Part shown: positions 59,929-63,955 of the stretch, piece after piece
Layout: every line of letters starts with the position of its first letter
How positions within the stretch are numbered: position 1 is the stretch's first letter
From: Lophius americanus
Lineage: Eukaryota > Chordata > Actinopteri > Lophiiformes > Lophiidae
DNA: 64,000 nucleotides
Assembly (NCBI GenBank): GCA_037951165.1
Contig: JBBDHG010000014.1
Span: 8,584,501 to 8,648,500, forward strand
Reading direction: 5' to 3'
Made by a program: the position numbers and the translations under genes
Notes under the pieces: model-generated
What the model saw: only the letters and a program-made list of their open reading frames with translations
Told to the model about the DNA's origin: nothing
Database searches by the model: none

Positions 59929-62148
59929 GCTGTGCCTGCGCAGTGTTTGGCTACCTGAGTTATCATTGGGATCCCGAGCAGATTTACTGCTGAAGCAGCG
60001 GTAAATGACTTCCAACATCAGCATCAGCATGGAGAGCTCTGCAGCTGTGATTTACAAAGCCAATTACATTGATCTATGACTGGAAATAAGAGGCCTCGAA
60101 AAATCCAATACAATGATTATGGAGGAAAACTACAGCCACATTTCAGGATGAGCTATAACATGGGTCCACAACTCTATCTTCCGGACAGACTCCCTGAAAG
60201 ATTCAGCTCCAGCAGTAAATCTCTCTTATCTCCAGCTCTTGGCATTGCAGGGCACTCCATTAACCAGGGAATCATCAGTCCAATACATTTAAACATGTCT
60301 ATAACCTAAAATGGATGCAAAGAATCATCACATGGTGATAATCAGTGACCAGCGAGTCACTTATTTACACTGTTAGTGTAAATAAGTCAAAAGTACTGCG
60401 ACATAAACAACATCGGCAACTTTTGCGGCTCTCTGCCTAAAGATGCCAATGATTGACAGATTTATTGGCAAGACATTCGTTCGCTCACAATAGCACATGC
60501 ATCTAGGCATATATGCCCTCAAAAACCAAAAATGCAAATCAAATAGTAAATAGGCCTGATCAAAGTAGGTCAGAACACCAAAACGTCAAACACTATCAAA
60601 CTGTACCTAAGGGAACTAACTACTTCCACACCGTGGCTTGTACGGAGTATCAAGGGGCCACGAGCTGATGCTAATAAAGAATGAGGTGGAGGGGTTAGTC
60701 AGGCGGAGAATGCAGATGGAGGTAATGAAGAGTGATCGGAAGAAAATATGTTAGACTTAATGGTAGAGGATGTGAAAAGGATAAAGATTCAGGGATGTTG
60801 GAAGACAGTACTTTTGGTATGTCATAATTCTACAGAGTTGGGATAGTTCAGTTAATGACAGGTATAGCTGCAGTTGGGCTGTCATGAGACCAGATTTTAG
60901 AAACAAGATTATGGTGGACTGAATTCATGATAAAGATATCACTGGAATATCTACCGTAACACATTCTTTCTTGTCCCTTAAGGACATTTTTGAACATCGC
61001 ACATGGACACATATTCAACCTACAGAACAGTGTTTCACAAACCATCATATTTCACTCTACAGAAGAGTCTATAGAAGATTCAGAAAACATATATATAATT
61101 TGCACTTTGCACTTCTTACGCATATTCACATATTACAATAAGTTCTTATTAAGTTAAGGTTAACATATTATGAAACATGTATATTGATATACATCTATAA
61201 ATATTTCATGTTTTAATATTACTATGTTTTATTTAATACTGGTATATCATGACAACTCTAAGCTGGTTGCAGTACACACCAATTAGCCATTACATTGTAG
61301 CCTCTGACATATGACGTTAATATTGATTATCTTGTAACGATGACACCAGACAGTCTGAACTTTGTGGACTTATCCCATGTGGAATGAAGACAAGCCTGTT
61401 ATATGATCCGACAAAGGACCTACTGCAGCATAAATCGCTATAAAAGGCTCATGTTGGTTCTGATCAAAGGACGTCAGAACAAAGAATGCATTGCAGAGCT
61501 CTTTTGGCTGGCAAAACGGAGGACCTACACAATATTTGTCAGTTGGTTTTAATTTTATGGCTGATAATTCTATGCAATCTGATGAAATAACAACTTGAAG
61601 CAAAGACATTTTGTGGCTGAGGCAAATAGCAGCTTTGTCACTAAATTTAATTCAATATTCCTCATTTTCTGATACAGTGTTGAAAAATTCCATATAGGAA
61701 CTTTTCATCAAAGACAGAGAGAAAAAAAATCCTTCCCAATCTTTAACCACTGCAGTCCTCTGAGCCTCCAGTTTTAAACTTCCATCTTTCCATACGGCTG
61801 GTGGTTCTTCCTACTGCAATACAAACCACCTCTACGTCTAAATCAGCAATTTGCTGGGGTATTTCTTGCACCTTCTGACAGGTGAAAACAGAGCAGTGTT
61901 TTCCTGTCAACTTCCAACTTGCCTACAGGGATGGAGTACAGTGCAGCAAGCAGCAGATCAGCATGCATACATTAAAAAGCAGGAGACTGACAAAGGCTAC
62001 AGCAGGGTCACTTGTTGCCTAATGAGCTTAGCATTGTATATCACCTGGCAACAAGTAAATCTCAACAACACAAAAGGTGATGAATGTGATTAATATGTAC
62101 CTTCTCCTGTGAAAGGTCGGCTTTCGCCCACCAGGGTTACAGACGGAA
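12804..62148 (-). CDS. akap13: akap13 (AKAP-Lbc) 3' part, 28 exons, partial at 5' end
   Basis: A-kinase anchoring protein 13 is a cytoplasmic scaffold and RhoA-selective exchange factor. Its DH-PH module loads GTP on RhoA, and it also anchors PKA and other kinases. Twenty-eight minus-strand exons (listed separately) join in one frame of 1,236 residues plus stop. Every junction has AG and GT, and each phase matches the next. Domain order in the partial product: Ser-rich region (1-200), C1 zinc finger (about 227-273), DH (about 436-630), PH (about 670-772), linker, coiled coil (about 972-1122), Lys-rich tail, C-terminal GEIFFC. This order, the NGH-plus-C1 block, KKMSSSIVRRLGIPECILLV in the DH and LPRRAETFGGFDSHQM after the PH identify AKAP13 rather than ARHGEF2, ARHGEF18 or ARHGEF28. 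The length from RRSYSLEGL to the stop is close to that of the mammalian protein. The start codon, RII-binding helix and promoter are outside the window. Confidence 0.93.
13002..14876 (+). mobile_element. L1-like non-LTR retrotransposon fragment, decayed
   Basis: The frame at 13002-13207 reads QHPLVAVSLDAEKAFDRIEW then SYLFHTLSRYGVGP, a reverse-transcriptase block with the DAEKAFDRxEW motif of L1-type elements. After 13207 the middle of RT is missing and the sequence resumes with LPLSLWGRVEVLKMNILRGL, WFNKVDRIVSYSLWKGKKPR and GGSGVPDVYLYNL, the L1 post-RT region, broken by stops and shifts. It ends in an A-rich tail (about 14845-14890). It is inactive. Confidence 0.8.
16072..16145 (+). repeat. 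GA-rich simple sequence
   Basis: Purine tract of gagaga and ggagaa units. Open frames across it are low complexity (Arg/Glu one way, Ser/Leu the other). Confidence 0.8.
16435..18861 (+). mobile_element. L2/Maui-like LINE, decayed
   Basis: Endonuclease-domain remnants include TETWLSVGESSVFSELLP, YFNSPRTKGRGGGVATVFKN and WVLIVGDFNVH. RT remnants include LEKTVLVQLQSFLNNHGILE, FQSGFKALLRTESALLRV, GVPQSSILGPILF and a C-terminal LVQNAAARLLTGSHKPEHIS. The 3' end has cagcactttggac and ends in aaataaagttgagttgag. Many stops and shifts and internal deletions (about 2.4 kb compared with more than 3 kb). Both ORF regions are dead. Confidence 0.85.
19180..19471 (-). CDS. akap13: akap13 window exon 27 (292 bp), Ser-rich and Lys-rich tail
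   Basis: Acceptor tctacttccag, donor gtaaag. Phase 0 in, phase 1 out. Encodes RTPSTTSDESHFPGSSQSLE, then SKSKRKGLNPFTSSSNPNLK, QISKSLLQLAKNKSKSEKEK and a Lys run ending in GGSTQTE. The basic KxKEKKxKKKK run is the AKAP13 tail. Reading past the donor would give a 17-residue extension to a stop, but splicing to exon 28 fits both phase and family. Confidence 0.9.
19711..19775. repeat. (CA)n microsatellite
   Basis: About 30 CA units with gcac interruptions. Confidence 0.95.
19780..21378 (+). mobile_element. Rex1-like LINE, 5'-truncated, with poly(A)
   Basis: Frames with stops read ISPDVISAFLLRTCADELV, ITAVTSVVMKFMENF, LLFFDLSSAFNMRQPHVHLS, LQQMNVNPFSIKWFHSFL, GDPQGCSSPVLFPLYTNEYT and a degraded YADD region (MMTFSDHSAIL). 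This is the RT core of a Rex1/CR1-group element. The 3' UTR ends in an A15 tract at 21364-21378. The 5' limit is approximate. Confidence 0.8.
21542..21721 (-). CDS. akap13: akap13 window exon 26 (180 bp), coiled coil part 2
   Basis: Acceptor cactgcag, donor gtaagc. Phase 0 both sides. Encodes EEVVLKRHKELDEEKKELQR, KKEDYQRDLERLRDAQRKLE, RDREAVQRQFDKMEEVRVTE. It is a continuous highly charged helix with the KKxxYQxDLERLRxAQKxLER pattern of AKAP13. The flanking introns on both sides contain LINE insertions. Confidence 0.95.
22280..23060 (+). mobile_element. LINE RT fragment, family A
   Basis: Reads QVKKEFRRIRPLKATGPDGI, VILTSHLTM, GVDDAVINLLHRSLSHVEND, RSIIFDFSSALNTIQPSRLR and WTTNYLTDRPQY, then loses homology just after the NYLTDRPQY block. 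It covers RT boxes 1-3 of a CR1/Rex1-group element. The start is approximate, and there is a shift and deletion near 22735-22840. Confidence 0.75.
23060..24405 (+). mobile_element. LINE fragment, family B, 5'-truncated
   Basis: RT homology restarts upstream of where family A stopped: DPLQFAYRANRSVDDAVNM, LILHHLVSAGTYTRILFVDF, then CVLSPLLFSFYTNDCTSDDP, VKLLKFADHTTAIGLI (active-site FADD changed to FADH), LKTVEMRVDFRRNPPSLPPL, FYTAVIQSVLCTSITVWFGS and SRVRKRAGKITADPSPPGHN. It ends with a 3' UTR and ataaagcggattctgattcc. The FADH change and frameshifts mean it is inactive. Confidence 0.8.
24406..25005 (+). mobile_element. LINE 3' end, possibly the tail of family A or a third element
   Basis: Reads TERYRRSFVPTAVGLYN, the C-terminal RT-ORF motif of a CR1/Rex1-group LINE, then a 3' UTR that includes the TA array and ends gcaacaattaaaattccccttttgggcattaataata with atctatctatct. 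It follows family B's tail directly. Confidence 0.7.
24824..24896. repeat. (TA)n microsatellite
   Basis: About 36 uninterrupted TA units inside a LINE 3' UTR. Confidence 0.97.
25018..25150 (+). mobile_element. SINE body remnant
   Basis: Contains ggttcctgagcaagaccctg, ctgctcctcagggacaggtt and a taaatgcatgcgg stretch, resembling the body of the SINE at 7733. The tRNA head is lost. Confidence 0.45.
25485..25757 (-). CDS. akap13: akap13 window exon 25 (273 bp), coiled coil part 1
   Basis: Acceptor ctgtcccag, donor gtaacg. Phase 0 both sides. Encodes AIVVQQDSFIEDQRQALSER, then SLSRSTSRPSSLVEQEKQRS, LEKQRQELTSLQRQQ and a Glu/Arg-rich helix ending LVRIQ. The VLQQDSxIEDQ, LSRPSSLxEQEKQRSLEKQRQ and EKRRREREWExRE pattern is the AKAP13 C-terminal coiled coil, involved in self-association (family knowledge). 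Confidence 0.96.
25929..25979 (-). CDS. akap13: akap13 window exon 24 (51 bp)
   Basis: On the sense strand a run of about 20 T precedes the acceptor acag; donor gtaaga. Phase 0 both sides; encodes PVLHSVSNLHLLLSTLQ. It corresponds to the helix before the coiled coil in AKAP13 (VxxLxxLLSxLQ). It lies 4.8 kb from exon 23 but only 171 bp from exon 25. Confidence 0.9.
26560..27345 (-). mobile_element. Tc1-like DNA transposon fossil, copy 1
   Basis: Minus-strand remnant of a Tc1-like transposase. On the plus strand, words such as catggactccac, gatctcggaaatttgggggc, ccatagtgcatcctggcat, agatgttgaagaaaatatga and acaaaatatttacttcctgc match the reverse complement of the fish Tc1 family whose ends read atcagccataacatta. 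The inner part of the left TIR (ataacaatataaccacctgt) and the right TIR (cataatgttagggctgatca) are recognisable. No open frame survives. Confidence 0.8.
27504..27589. repeat. GA / GACAGA simple repeat
   Basis: Mixed gagaga and gacaga array. Confidence 0.95.
28020..28700 (-). mobile_element. Tc1-like DNA transposon fossil, copy 2 (different family)
   Basis: On the minus strand the sequence shows the transposase words KKPLLSSTHKAKHLHFAKGD and SDETNIKLL, both part of the Tc1 catalytic domain, and on the plus strand the 3' flank tgtgtcacctcatatttata. It is broken by stops and shifts. It is a separate Tc1 family from the copy at 26560. The limits are approximate. Confidence 0.7.
30818..30862 (-). 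CDS. akap13: akap13 window exon 23 (45 bp micro-exon)
   Basis: Acceptor tgtttgtgtgtag, UG-rich rather than a typical pyrimidine tract; donor gtaata. Phase 0 both sides; encodes GGNANVLLLLKRNSE. The GGNANxxxxLKRNSE word matches AKAP13. Small, symmetric and with unusual splice signals, so it may be regulated. Confidence 0.9.
31632..31705 (-). CDS. akap13: akap13 window exon 22 (74 bp)
   Basis: Acceptor tttatatcag. The donor reads gttggc, a GT with an otherwise poor match. Encodes GGDRDESEDTVGDLRRTESD then SVLKK, ending in phase 0. The LRRTESDSxLKK word is shared with AKAP13 and is directly followed by GGNAN of exon 23, confirming the boundary despite the weak donor. Confidence 0.9.
32349..32495 (-). 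CDS. akap13: akap13 window exon 21 (147 bp), LPRRAETFGGFDSHQ block
   Basis: Acceptor gtgtgacag preceded by a UG-rich stretch; donor gtgaga. Phase 1 in and out. Encodes VETLQALVNDSLGGAMASIQ, EGGGAGPVSLPRRAETFGGF, then DSHQMHSSK. The GPVSLPRRAETFGGFDSHQM string is one of the most conserved non-domain blocks in AKAP13 and looks like a basophilic phosphosite. Confidence 0.96.
34534..34722 (-). CDS. akap13: akap13 window exon 20 (189 bp)
   Basis: Acceptor gcgtcggtcag, donor gtgaga. Phase 1 in and out. Encodes DLLKQKDTEIMSLLEEKVHL, FRGMWEGLNPGEDVSRQVQP, FFRSACSQEPPKGESVMKDA and LQE. The QKDxxIxxLLEEKxxxFRxM helix is conserved in the family; the following Pro/Ser part is variable. The phase-1 symmetry makes it a candidate cassette exon. 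Confidence 0.92.
34835..34917 (-). CDS. akap13: akap13 window exon 19 (83 bp)
   Basis: Acceptor tgttggtcag, donor gtgaga. Encodes MDKDEDEGIPSETEEDKKQL then ETKAKEMR and one base. The DEDEGIPSExEEEKKxL block follows the PH domain in AKAP13 and starts a charged helix that continues into exon 20. Confidence 0.92.
34918..35627 (-). other. akap13 intron, nothing recognised
   Basis: Intron between exons 18 and 19 (710 bp). No repeats or coding signal seen. Confidence 0.6.
35628..35809 (-). CDS. akap13: akap13 window exon 18 (182 bp), PH domain end
   Basis: Acceptor tccttccag, donor gtaagt. Encodes DQRSTVISLQKLIVRDVANE, ERGLFLITAGIAKPEMMEVL, ASSKDERNSWMQLIQDAMQS and leaves AT. It contains the PH strand STVISLxKLIVRxVAxE, whose hydrophobic surface binds activated RhoA in Lbc-family GEFs (family knowledge), and the C-terminal PH helix ERNSWxQxIQDA. 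Upstream, on the sense strand, the intron is a long CT-rich tract. Confidence 0.97.
35810..37501 (-). other. akap13 intron with GA-rich tract
   Basis: Intron between exons 17 and 18. The part nearest exon 18 (about 35850-36070) is strongly purine-rich on the plus strand, hence CT-rich on the sense strand, extending the polypyrimidine character upstream of the acceptor for over 200 bases. The remainder shows nothing recognisable. Confidence 0.65.
37502..37578 (-). CDS. akap13: akap13 window exon 17 (77 bp), PH domain
   Basis: Acceptor tgttctccag, donor gtagga, ends in phase 0. Encodes DVHALLLSDVFVFLQEKDQK then YVFAML. These are the PH strands with the LLTDxLVFLQEKDQKYxF signature of the Lbc RhoGEF group. 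Confidence 0.96.
37579..38347 (-). other. akap13 intron with foldback repeat
   Basis: Intron between exons 16 and 17. It contains the foldback at 38190-38250 and nothing else recognised. Confidence 0.7.
38190..38250. repeat. foldback with triplicated gctaagggcc word
   Basis: The word ctaagggcc occurs three times (near 38187, 38206 and 38230). The arm ccttttataaccagggc (38213-38229) is nearly the reverse complement of gccctggttataaagg (38235-38250), leaving a loop of five bases and one bulged T. Confidence 0.85.
38348..38596 (-). CDS. akap13: akap13 window exon 16 (249 bp), DH end and PH start
   Basis: Acceptor gaatgcag, about 16 bases after a poly-T tract; donor gtaagg. Phase 1 in and out. 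Encodes ESDDDYIDLMESVRLVKEVI, AAVDSKVNEHEKRRRLKDFH, GRTDSKSIMMMKSGQIFARE, then DLLRRRLIHDGVLQLKNSQG and RLK. It holds the last DH helix, the DH-PH linker and the first PH strands. DSKSIMxMKSGQxFAxEDL is diagnostic of the AKAP13 group. The SDDDYID acidic insert at its start differs from the mammalian loop. Confidence 0.95.
38597..41545 (-). other. akap13 intron, nothing recognised
   Basis: Intron of 2.9 kb between exons 15 and 16. AT-rich. No transposon or coding homology seen. Confidence 0.6.
41546..41663 (-). CDS. akap13: akap13 window exon 15 (118 bp), DH conserved region 3
   Basis: Acceptor gctctttcag, donor gtgagc. Encodes KKMSSSIVRRLGIPECILLV then TQRITKYPVLIQRLLQHTK. QRITKYPxLxQRLL is the most conserved DH helix (CR3), which forms the RhoA switch contact, and no key residue is missing. 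Together with exons 12-14 and 16, the DH fold is complete. Confidence 0.97.
42065..42190 (-). CDS. akap13: akap13 window exon 14 (126 bp), DH domain middle
   Basis: Acceptor cttctctag, donor gtagga. Phase 0 on both sides. Encodes FSGSNGDSMKRVYGRFCSRH and NEAVNFYKELLTKDKRFKAF, then IK. This is the DH CR2 region (YGxFCxxHNxAVxxYKxL). Skipping would keep the frame but delete part of the catalytic fold. Confidence 0.95.
42994..43050. repeat. ATT/AAT microsatellite, partly self-complementary
   Basis: attattattattaatatt on one side and aatattattaataataat on the other, so the array can fold back on itself. Confidence 0.85.
43355..43611 (-). CDS. akap13: akap13 window exon 13 (257 bp), DH domain conserved region 1
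   Basis: Acceptor cgaccttcag, donor gtcagt, ends in phase 0. Encodes ELMQTEMHHIRTLRIMSEVY, then QTVEKLFPTLDELLELHTQH, LLRLLERKKESQ and GGSVISRIGDILFGQ. This is the first DH helix bundle (CR1), with the Glu of xELMQTE at the Rho contact position in DH domains. The piece between ERKKES and ISRIGD is Gly/Glu-rich and differs from the mammalian loop, as expected for a surface loop. Confidence 0.95.
44076..44222 (-). CDS. akap13: akap13 window exon 12 (147 bp), leads into DH domain
   Basis: Acceptor gttgcag, donor gtaaat. Phase 1 in and out. Encodes GTEMMDGQLMGEFESEVKEL, EADSWSLGVEQQYLQLLDKE, then LVKRQDVIY. The LEAxSWS word and VKRQxVIYE junction mark the N-terminal helix before the DH core. A complex AT-rich microsatellite begins about 40 bp upstream of the acceptor. 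Confidence 0.94.
44261..44352. repeat. compound AT / ATAG microsatellite
   Basis: Tandem at units with interspersed atag and atct steps. It begins about 40 bases upstream, in transcript terms, of the exon 12 acceptor. Confidence 0.9.
44712..44825 (+). repeat. dispersed repeat, copy 2
   Basis: Contains aatccagtttggaaatcagc, ttccgcatgtagatgtggcg, gccggattttctttctgatg and accctccctataaatgcaga, then gactggcac. It shares these words and their order with 8545-8650. Confidence 0.65.
45527..45639 (-). CDS. akap13: akap13 window exon 11 (113 bp), STDSLN / ESLTDEG region
   Basis: Acceptor cctcattcag, donor gtcagt. Encodes PVFDEMPIKGLRYLSQSTDS and LNRTNQVTESMESLTDE, then one base of Gly. The LSxSTDSLN and ESxESLTDEGT words are diagnostic AKAP13 sequence immediately upstream of the DH domain. 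Confidence 0.93.
45867..46017 (-). CDS. akap13: akap13 window exon 10 (151 bp)
   Basis: Acceptor gatctag, donor gtgagt. Encodes SCGTRERPWSAILSPEDHSS, MTLPSSRRPTSIMSFHGNNL, then SKSLSISNIA, leaving GG. RPWSAxL and the LSKSxSIxNI tail match the AKAP13 linker between C1 and DH. Rich in Ser; the RRPTSIMS region is a plausible basophilic kinase site (inference). Confidence 0.9.
46018..47628 (-). other. akap13 intron, nothing recognised
   Basis: Intron between exons 9 and 10. No repeat or coding homology seen. Confidence 0.6.
47629..47695 (-). CDS. akap13: akap13 window exon 9 (67 bp)
   Basis: Acceptor ttttctggcaag, donor gtgagt. Encodes QPKQQFAVPDSNTLPAVTMRNK and leaves one base. MKQPK and the TLPxVxMRNK words match the AKAP13 linker after C1. 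A tandem acceptor is possible: the sequence gcaagcag allows a start 3 bp later, which would drop one Gln. Confidence 0.9.
47828..47895 (-). CDS. akap13: akap13 window exon 8 (68 bp), second half of C1 zinc finger
   Basis: Acceptor ctcttcccag, donor gtaaaa. Encodes HCNASVHKGCRDSLPACAK then LKMK. It supplies the remaining C1 ligands (Cys of HCN, His and Cys of HKGC, and the last Cys), so all eight zinc-binding positions are present across exons 7 and 8. The finger therefore looks structurally intact. Confidence 0.95.
47896..51127 (-). other. akap13 intron with Tc1-type MITE
   Basis: Intron of 3.2 kb separating the two halves of the C1 zinc finger (exons 7 and 8). It contains the MITE at 50163-50601; the rest is unremarkable AT-rich sequence. 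Confidence 0.7.
50163..50601 (+). mobile_element. Tc1-type non-autonomous element (MITE-like) with perfect palindrome
   Basis: The left end cactgatcagccataaaatt and right end atgtggtggctgatcgttgc are inverted copies of the fish Tc1 terminal repeat (atcagccataacatta type). The 440-base interior has no transposase homology and includes a perfect 38-base palindrome (50433-50470). Confidence 0.7.
51128..51287 (-). CDS. akap13: akap13 window exon 7 (160 bp), Lys/Glu run and first half of C1 zinc finger
   Basis: Acceptor ctgtccag, donor gtgagt. Begins with a Lys/Glu/Asp-rich run (EKDKEKKEKEKD and onward), then KKTVNGHLF, which opens the C1 domain. The zinc ligands seen are the His of NGH, the CSQC pair and the Cys of FHC. 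The C1 domain continues in exon 8. The AKAP13 C1 is of the atypical class not expected to bind phorbol ester (family knowledge). The next exon lies 3.2 kb further on. Confidence 0.95.
51288..55254 (-). other. akap13 intron, nothing recognised
   Basis: Intron of 4.0 kb between exons 6 and 7. I see no transposon, tandem repeat or coding homology. Confidence 0.6.
55255..55366 (-). CDS. akap13: akap13 window exon 6 (112 bp), KVSRTFSY block
   Basis: Acceptor gtgtgtgccag (UG-rich), donor gtgagt. Encodes SISEEEPGPLRSDTEGKS, then VTKVSRTFSYLKSKMYKKTR, ending in phase 0. The KVSRTFSYxKxKM block just before the Lys/Glu-rich run is a recognisable AKAP13 signature. The block is basic and probably amphipathic. 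Confidence 0.92.
55598..55640 (-). CDS. akap13: akap13 window exon 5 (43 bp)
   Basis: Micro-exon with acceptor ttttttccag and donor gtcagt. It completes a split Ser codon (A|GT) and encodes SMRSFSSNSGSVAY, leaving two bases. Because 43 is not a multiple of three, it can only be skipped together with a neighbour. It is supported by perfect phase continuity with exons 4 and 6. Confidence 0.82.
55641..58206 (-). other. akap13 intron, nothing recognised apart from GGAT repeat
   Basis: Intron between exons 4 and 5 with a short tggatggatgg run (57487-57508). Nothing else recognised. Confidence 0.6.
58207..58332 (-). CDS. akap13: akap13 window exon 4 (126 bp)
   Basis: Very good acceptor (pyrimidine tract tctttctgcctccccccgcccc before ag) and ideal donor gtaagt. 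Phase 1 in and out, so it could be skipped without a frameshift. Encodes AVGGLRRKRRISFSFSLSPI, LTKSKSQVIYGD, then SSSSDDNDNW. It has a basic RKRRISFS patch followed by an acidic Ser run, which looks like basophilic and CK2-type phosphosites (inference). Confidence 0.88.
58333..58913 (-). other. akap13 intron, nothing recognised
   Basis: Intron of 581 bases between exons 3 and 4; no features seen. Confidence 0.6.
58914..59016 (-). CDS. akap13: akap13 window exon 3 (103 bp)
   Basis: Acceptor tttag, donor gtgagt. Phase 0 in, phase 1 out. Encodes KSRRYRPLRNSCPPMTLPL followed by TKSVSMFAISQRDID. The PLTKSxSxMxIS pattern is shared with AKAP13 upstream of the C1 domain. The residues are Ser/Thr- and Arg-rich, typical of a phosphorylated disordered region. 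Confidence 0.88.
59484..59550. repeat. (TG)n microsatellite beside exon 2 donor
   Basis: About 32 TG units on the plus strand, so CA on the sense strand. It starts about 11 bases downstream of the exon 2 5' splice site. Confidence 0.95.
59561..59738 (-). CDS. akap13: akap13 window exon 2 (178 bp), Ser-rich SLVSLTEE region
   Basis: Begins after cacacag and ends at CTG before gtcagc. It completes the split Ser codon and encodes YSLEGLCRGQDEIRGP through DSDDRGSLVSLTEEQEEL to HDL, ending in phase 0. The region is disordered and acidic, and the SYSLEGL and DSLVSLTEE-type words are conserved in AKAP13. The donor is immediately followed, on the sense strand, by a long CA repeat (plus-strand TG tract 59484-59550). 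Confidence 0.88.
59879..59926. repeat. (CA)n microsatellite
   Basis: About 23 perfect CA units; UG on the sense strand, about 140 bases upstream of the exon 2 acceptor. Confidence 0.95.
60359..60387. repeat. 13-bp perfect inverted repeat
   Basis: acttatttacact, loop gtt, agtgtaaataagt. Lies in the intron between exons 1 and 2; no transposon homology around it. Confidence 0.85.
61273..61573 (+). mobile_element. internally deleted Tc1-like element
   Basis: The left end tacacaccaattagccatta and right end ggacctacacaatatttgtc ... tttatggctgat match the two ends of the fish Tc1 family also seen at 26560 and 50163. The element is only 300 bases, so almost the whole transposase is missing. Confidence 0.8.
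62101..62148 (-). CDS. akap13: akap13 window exon 1 (48 bp)
   Basis: Small exon between a cctccag acceptor and a gtacat donor. It enters with two codon bases already supplied by the upstream exon and leaves with two (AG), giving SVCNPGGRKPTFHRR and then a Ser codon shared with the next exon. Alone it is too short to identify. It is accepted because the resulting RRSYSLEGL junction is what AKAP13 has at this place, and because the phase fits the next exon exactly. The donor (gtacat) is weaker than consensus. Confidence 0.75.
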
Positions 62149-63559
62149 CTGGAGGTGATTTATGAAACAGACAGGAAGTTATGGATCATGAGTGAGATGA
62201 ATTGCGATATGAAGGGATGGCAGTTCAGTAAGAAAATAATGAATAAATGAATCCATGATCTACTACTTTTATTTGCTGATGGGATCATAATCTCATTAGT
62301 ATGCTAGATATCTGAAGGTGCTATTGTGTGTTTAAGAAGGCATGCGCCACCATGTTGGAGGAGTGATAACATTGTCTTTTCTTGAGAATAATGATCTTAA
62401 AGGATGCTATTTTTGTTCTTGCAGGGAGATAGATGAGAAGAAATTGATGCAGCTCTCATAGCAGTCCATTAAATGTGTGATGCTGCAGCCAGGATGAGGT
62501 TTGCTTAGCATAAAATAATGACTGGAGGAAGAGGCAAACAGACTTGATCCGTCTTTAAGGAGTGGAATATCACTACCAACATGTTTGAAAGGTCACCACT
62601 AGTTTATGAAAAGGTTCAAAGTTCCCATCTTGAGGAAATAGTGACATTAAATGCCAAGGAAGTTGGAGCAACCAATCACTGGACCTGTGTCCAACTCTTA
62701 CTGTAATTTTGACGCTTTAAAGGCAGGTGTTAAGAGGAATAACATGTAACCAGGATCCTCCCATTTATTAAATAGTCTTCCAATCGTAATTATTTGAGTT
62801 GCCTGCAATTATTTTACATCATAGTCAGTATCACCGACTGACTATCTGTATATACTGGCACAACTGATTGCGGCAGAACTGTCTAATTTCATCATTATTT
62901 CCATGTTGCATCCTGCTGTTTGATGTTAGACCGGCCCTCGTTAATGAGGTCATCTGGTTGCGTTGGCGCTGCGATGAATGGGGACTAATATCAGCCTTTA
63001 GCGCCAATGACTGTTAAAGAAGGAGCTTCAATTTTGCAACGATGTGAACATCATGGGGCCAAACAACAGGGTATTGGCCACAATTTTATTTCAAGCCTGA
63101 TGATAAAAGGAAGCCTGACATCTTGGAGGAAGCAATATGTCAAATTGAAGCACAATGTAACTTTGCCAGTCGGGCCGTAGTTGCAGGTTCATCTGTTATT
63201 AATTATCTGTAAAGCTATTCAGTTGGAAATCTAAATACAATTGTGACAGTGATAATTGATGACTCTAATTCTTAATAAGGTGTATTTGTTTATTACACTG
63301 TAATTACAGTTGAAAATTAAAAAGATGCAATGATGTGGACCACAATTAATCATCAGCTAAGTTCCTACATTTAAATGTCTTTAGACTAAAACTAAGCCTT
63401 CCAAATATTGATCATTTTTGTCTGTTAAGTAAGATACTCTCTAATTTTATCAACAATGGGAGGTAATATTACGTTCAGTAGCATCTCGCTATAAATTAGA
63501 GAGCCAGTGATTAAATTTAGCACAACTTCAAATGCCTTGCCCATGAACAAATTCCTGCC
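62149..63559 (-). other. akap13 intron 5' of window exon 1, nothing recognised
   Basis: Part of the intron upstream of exon 1. No further exon was found up to 64000. Confidence 0.6.
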
Positions 63560-63955
63560 ACTGTCATATCAGATGGATTTTTTCTAAAACCACAAACTCC
63601 CCCACTTACAGAAATTACAGAAGAGCATTTCATGGCTTTCTTTAAAATCGAAAATTGACTCAATCCGTTCTGCCCTTTCTGGTCCCTCCACTCTACCTAT
63701 CCAGTCTGCTTACTTACAATTTGACATCTCTAAGCCTTTAAATTGCTTCCCAGAAATCTCAAAGCAAGAGGTTGAGAATATCATCAGGACGATGAAATCC
63801 TGAATTGACATTGCTGCTTTTTGGTCATATTTTTATACAATTATTATTATATTTTTTATTAATGTTTTTATCTGCTTTTACCTTGTAGCACTTTGAGATT
63901 TGATCCAAATGTAAATTGTGTTATAAATTAAATGTATTATTATTATTATTATTTT
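63560..63955 (+). mobile_element. L2-like LINE remnant with 3' tail
   Basis: Reads KIDSIRSALSGPSTLPIQSA then FDISKPLNCFPEISKQEVEN and IIRTMKS, the linker between endonuclease and RT in L2-like LINEs. It then jumps to a 3' UTR with tagcactttgagatttgatc and ends in attattattatt. The RT domain is entirely deleted. Confidence 0.75.
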
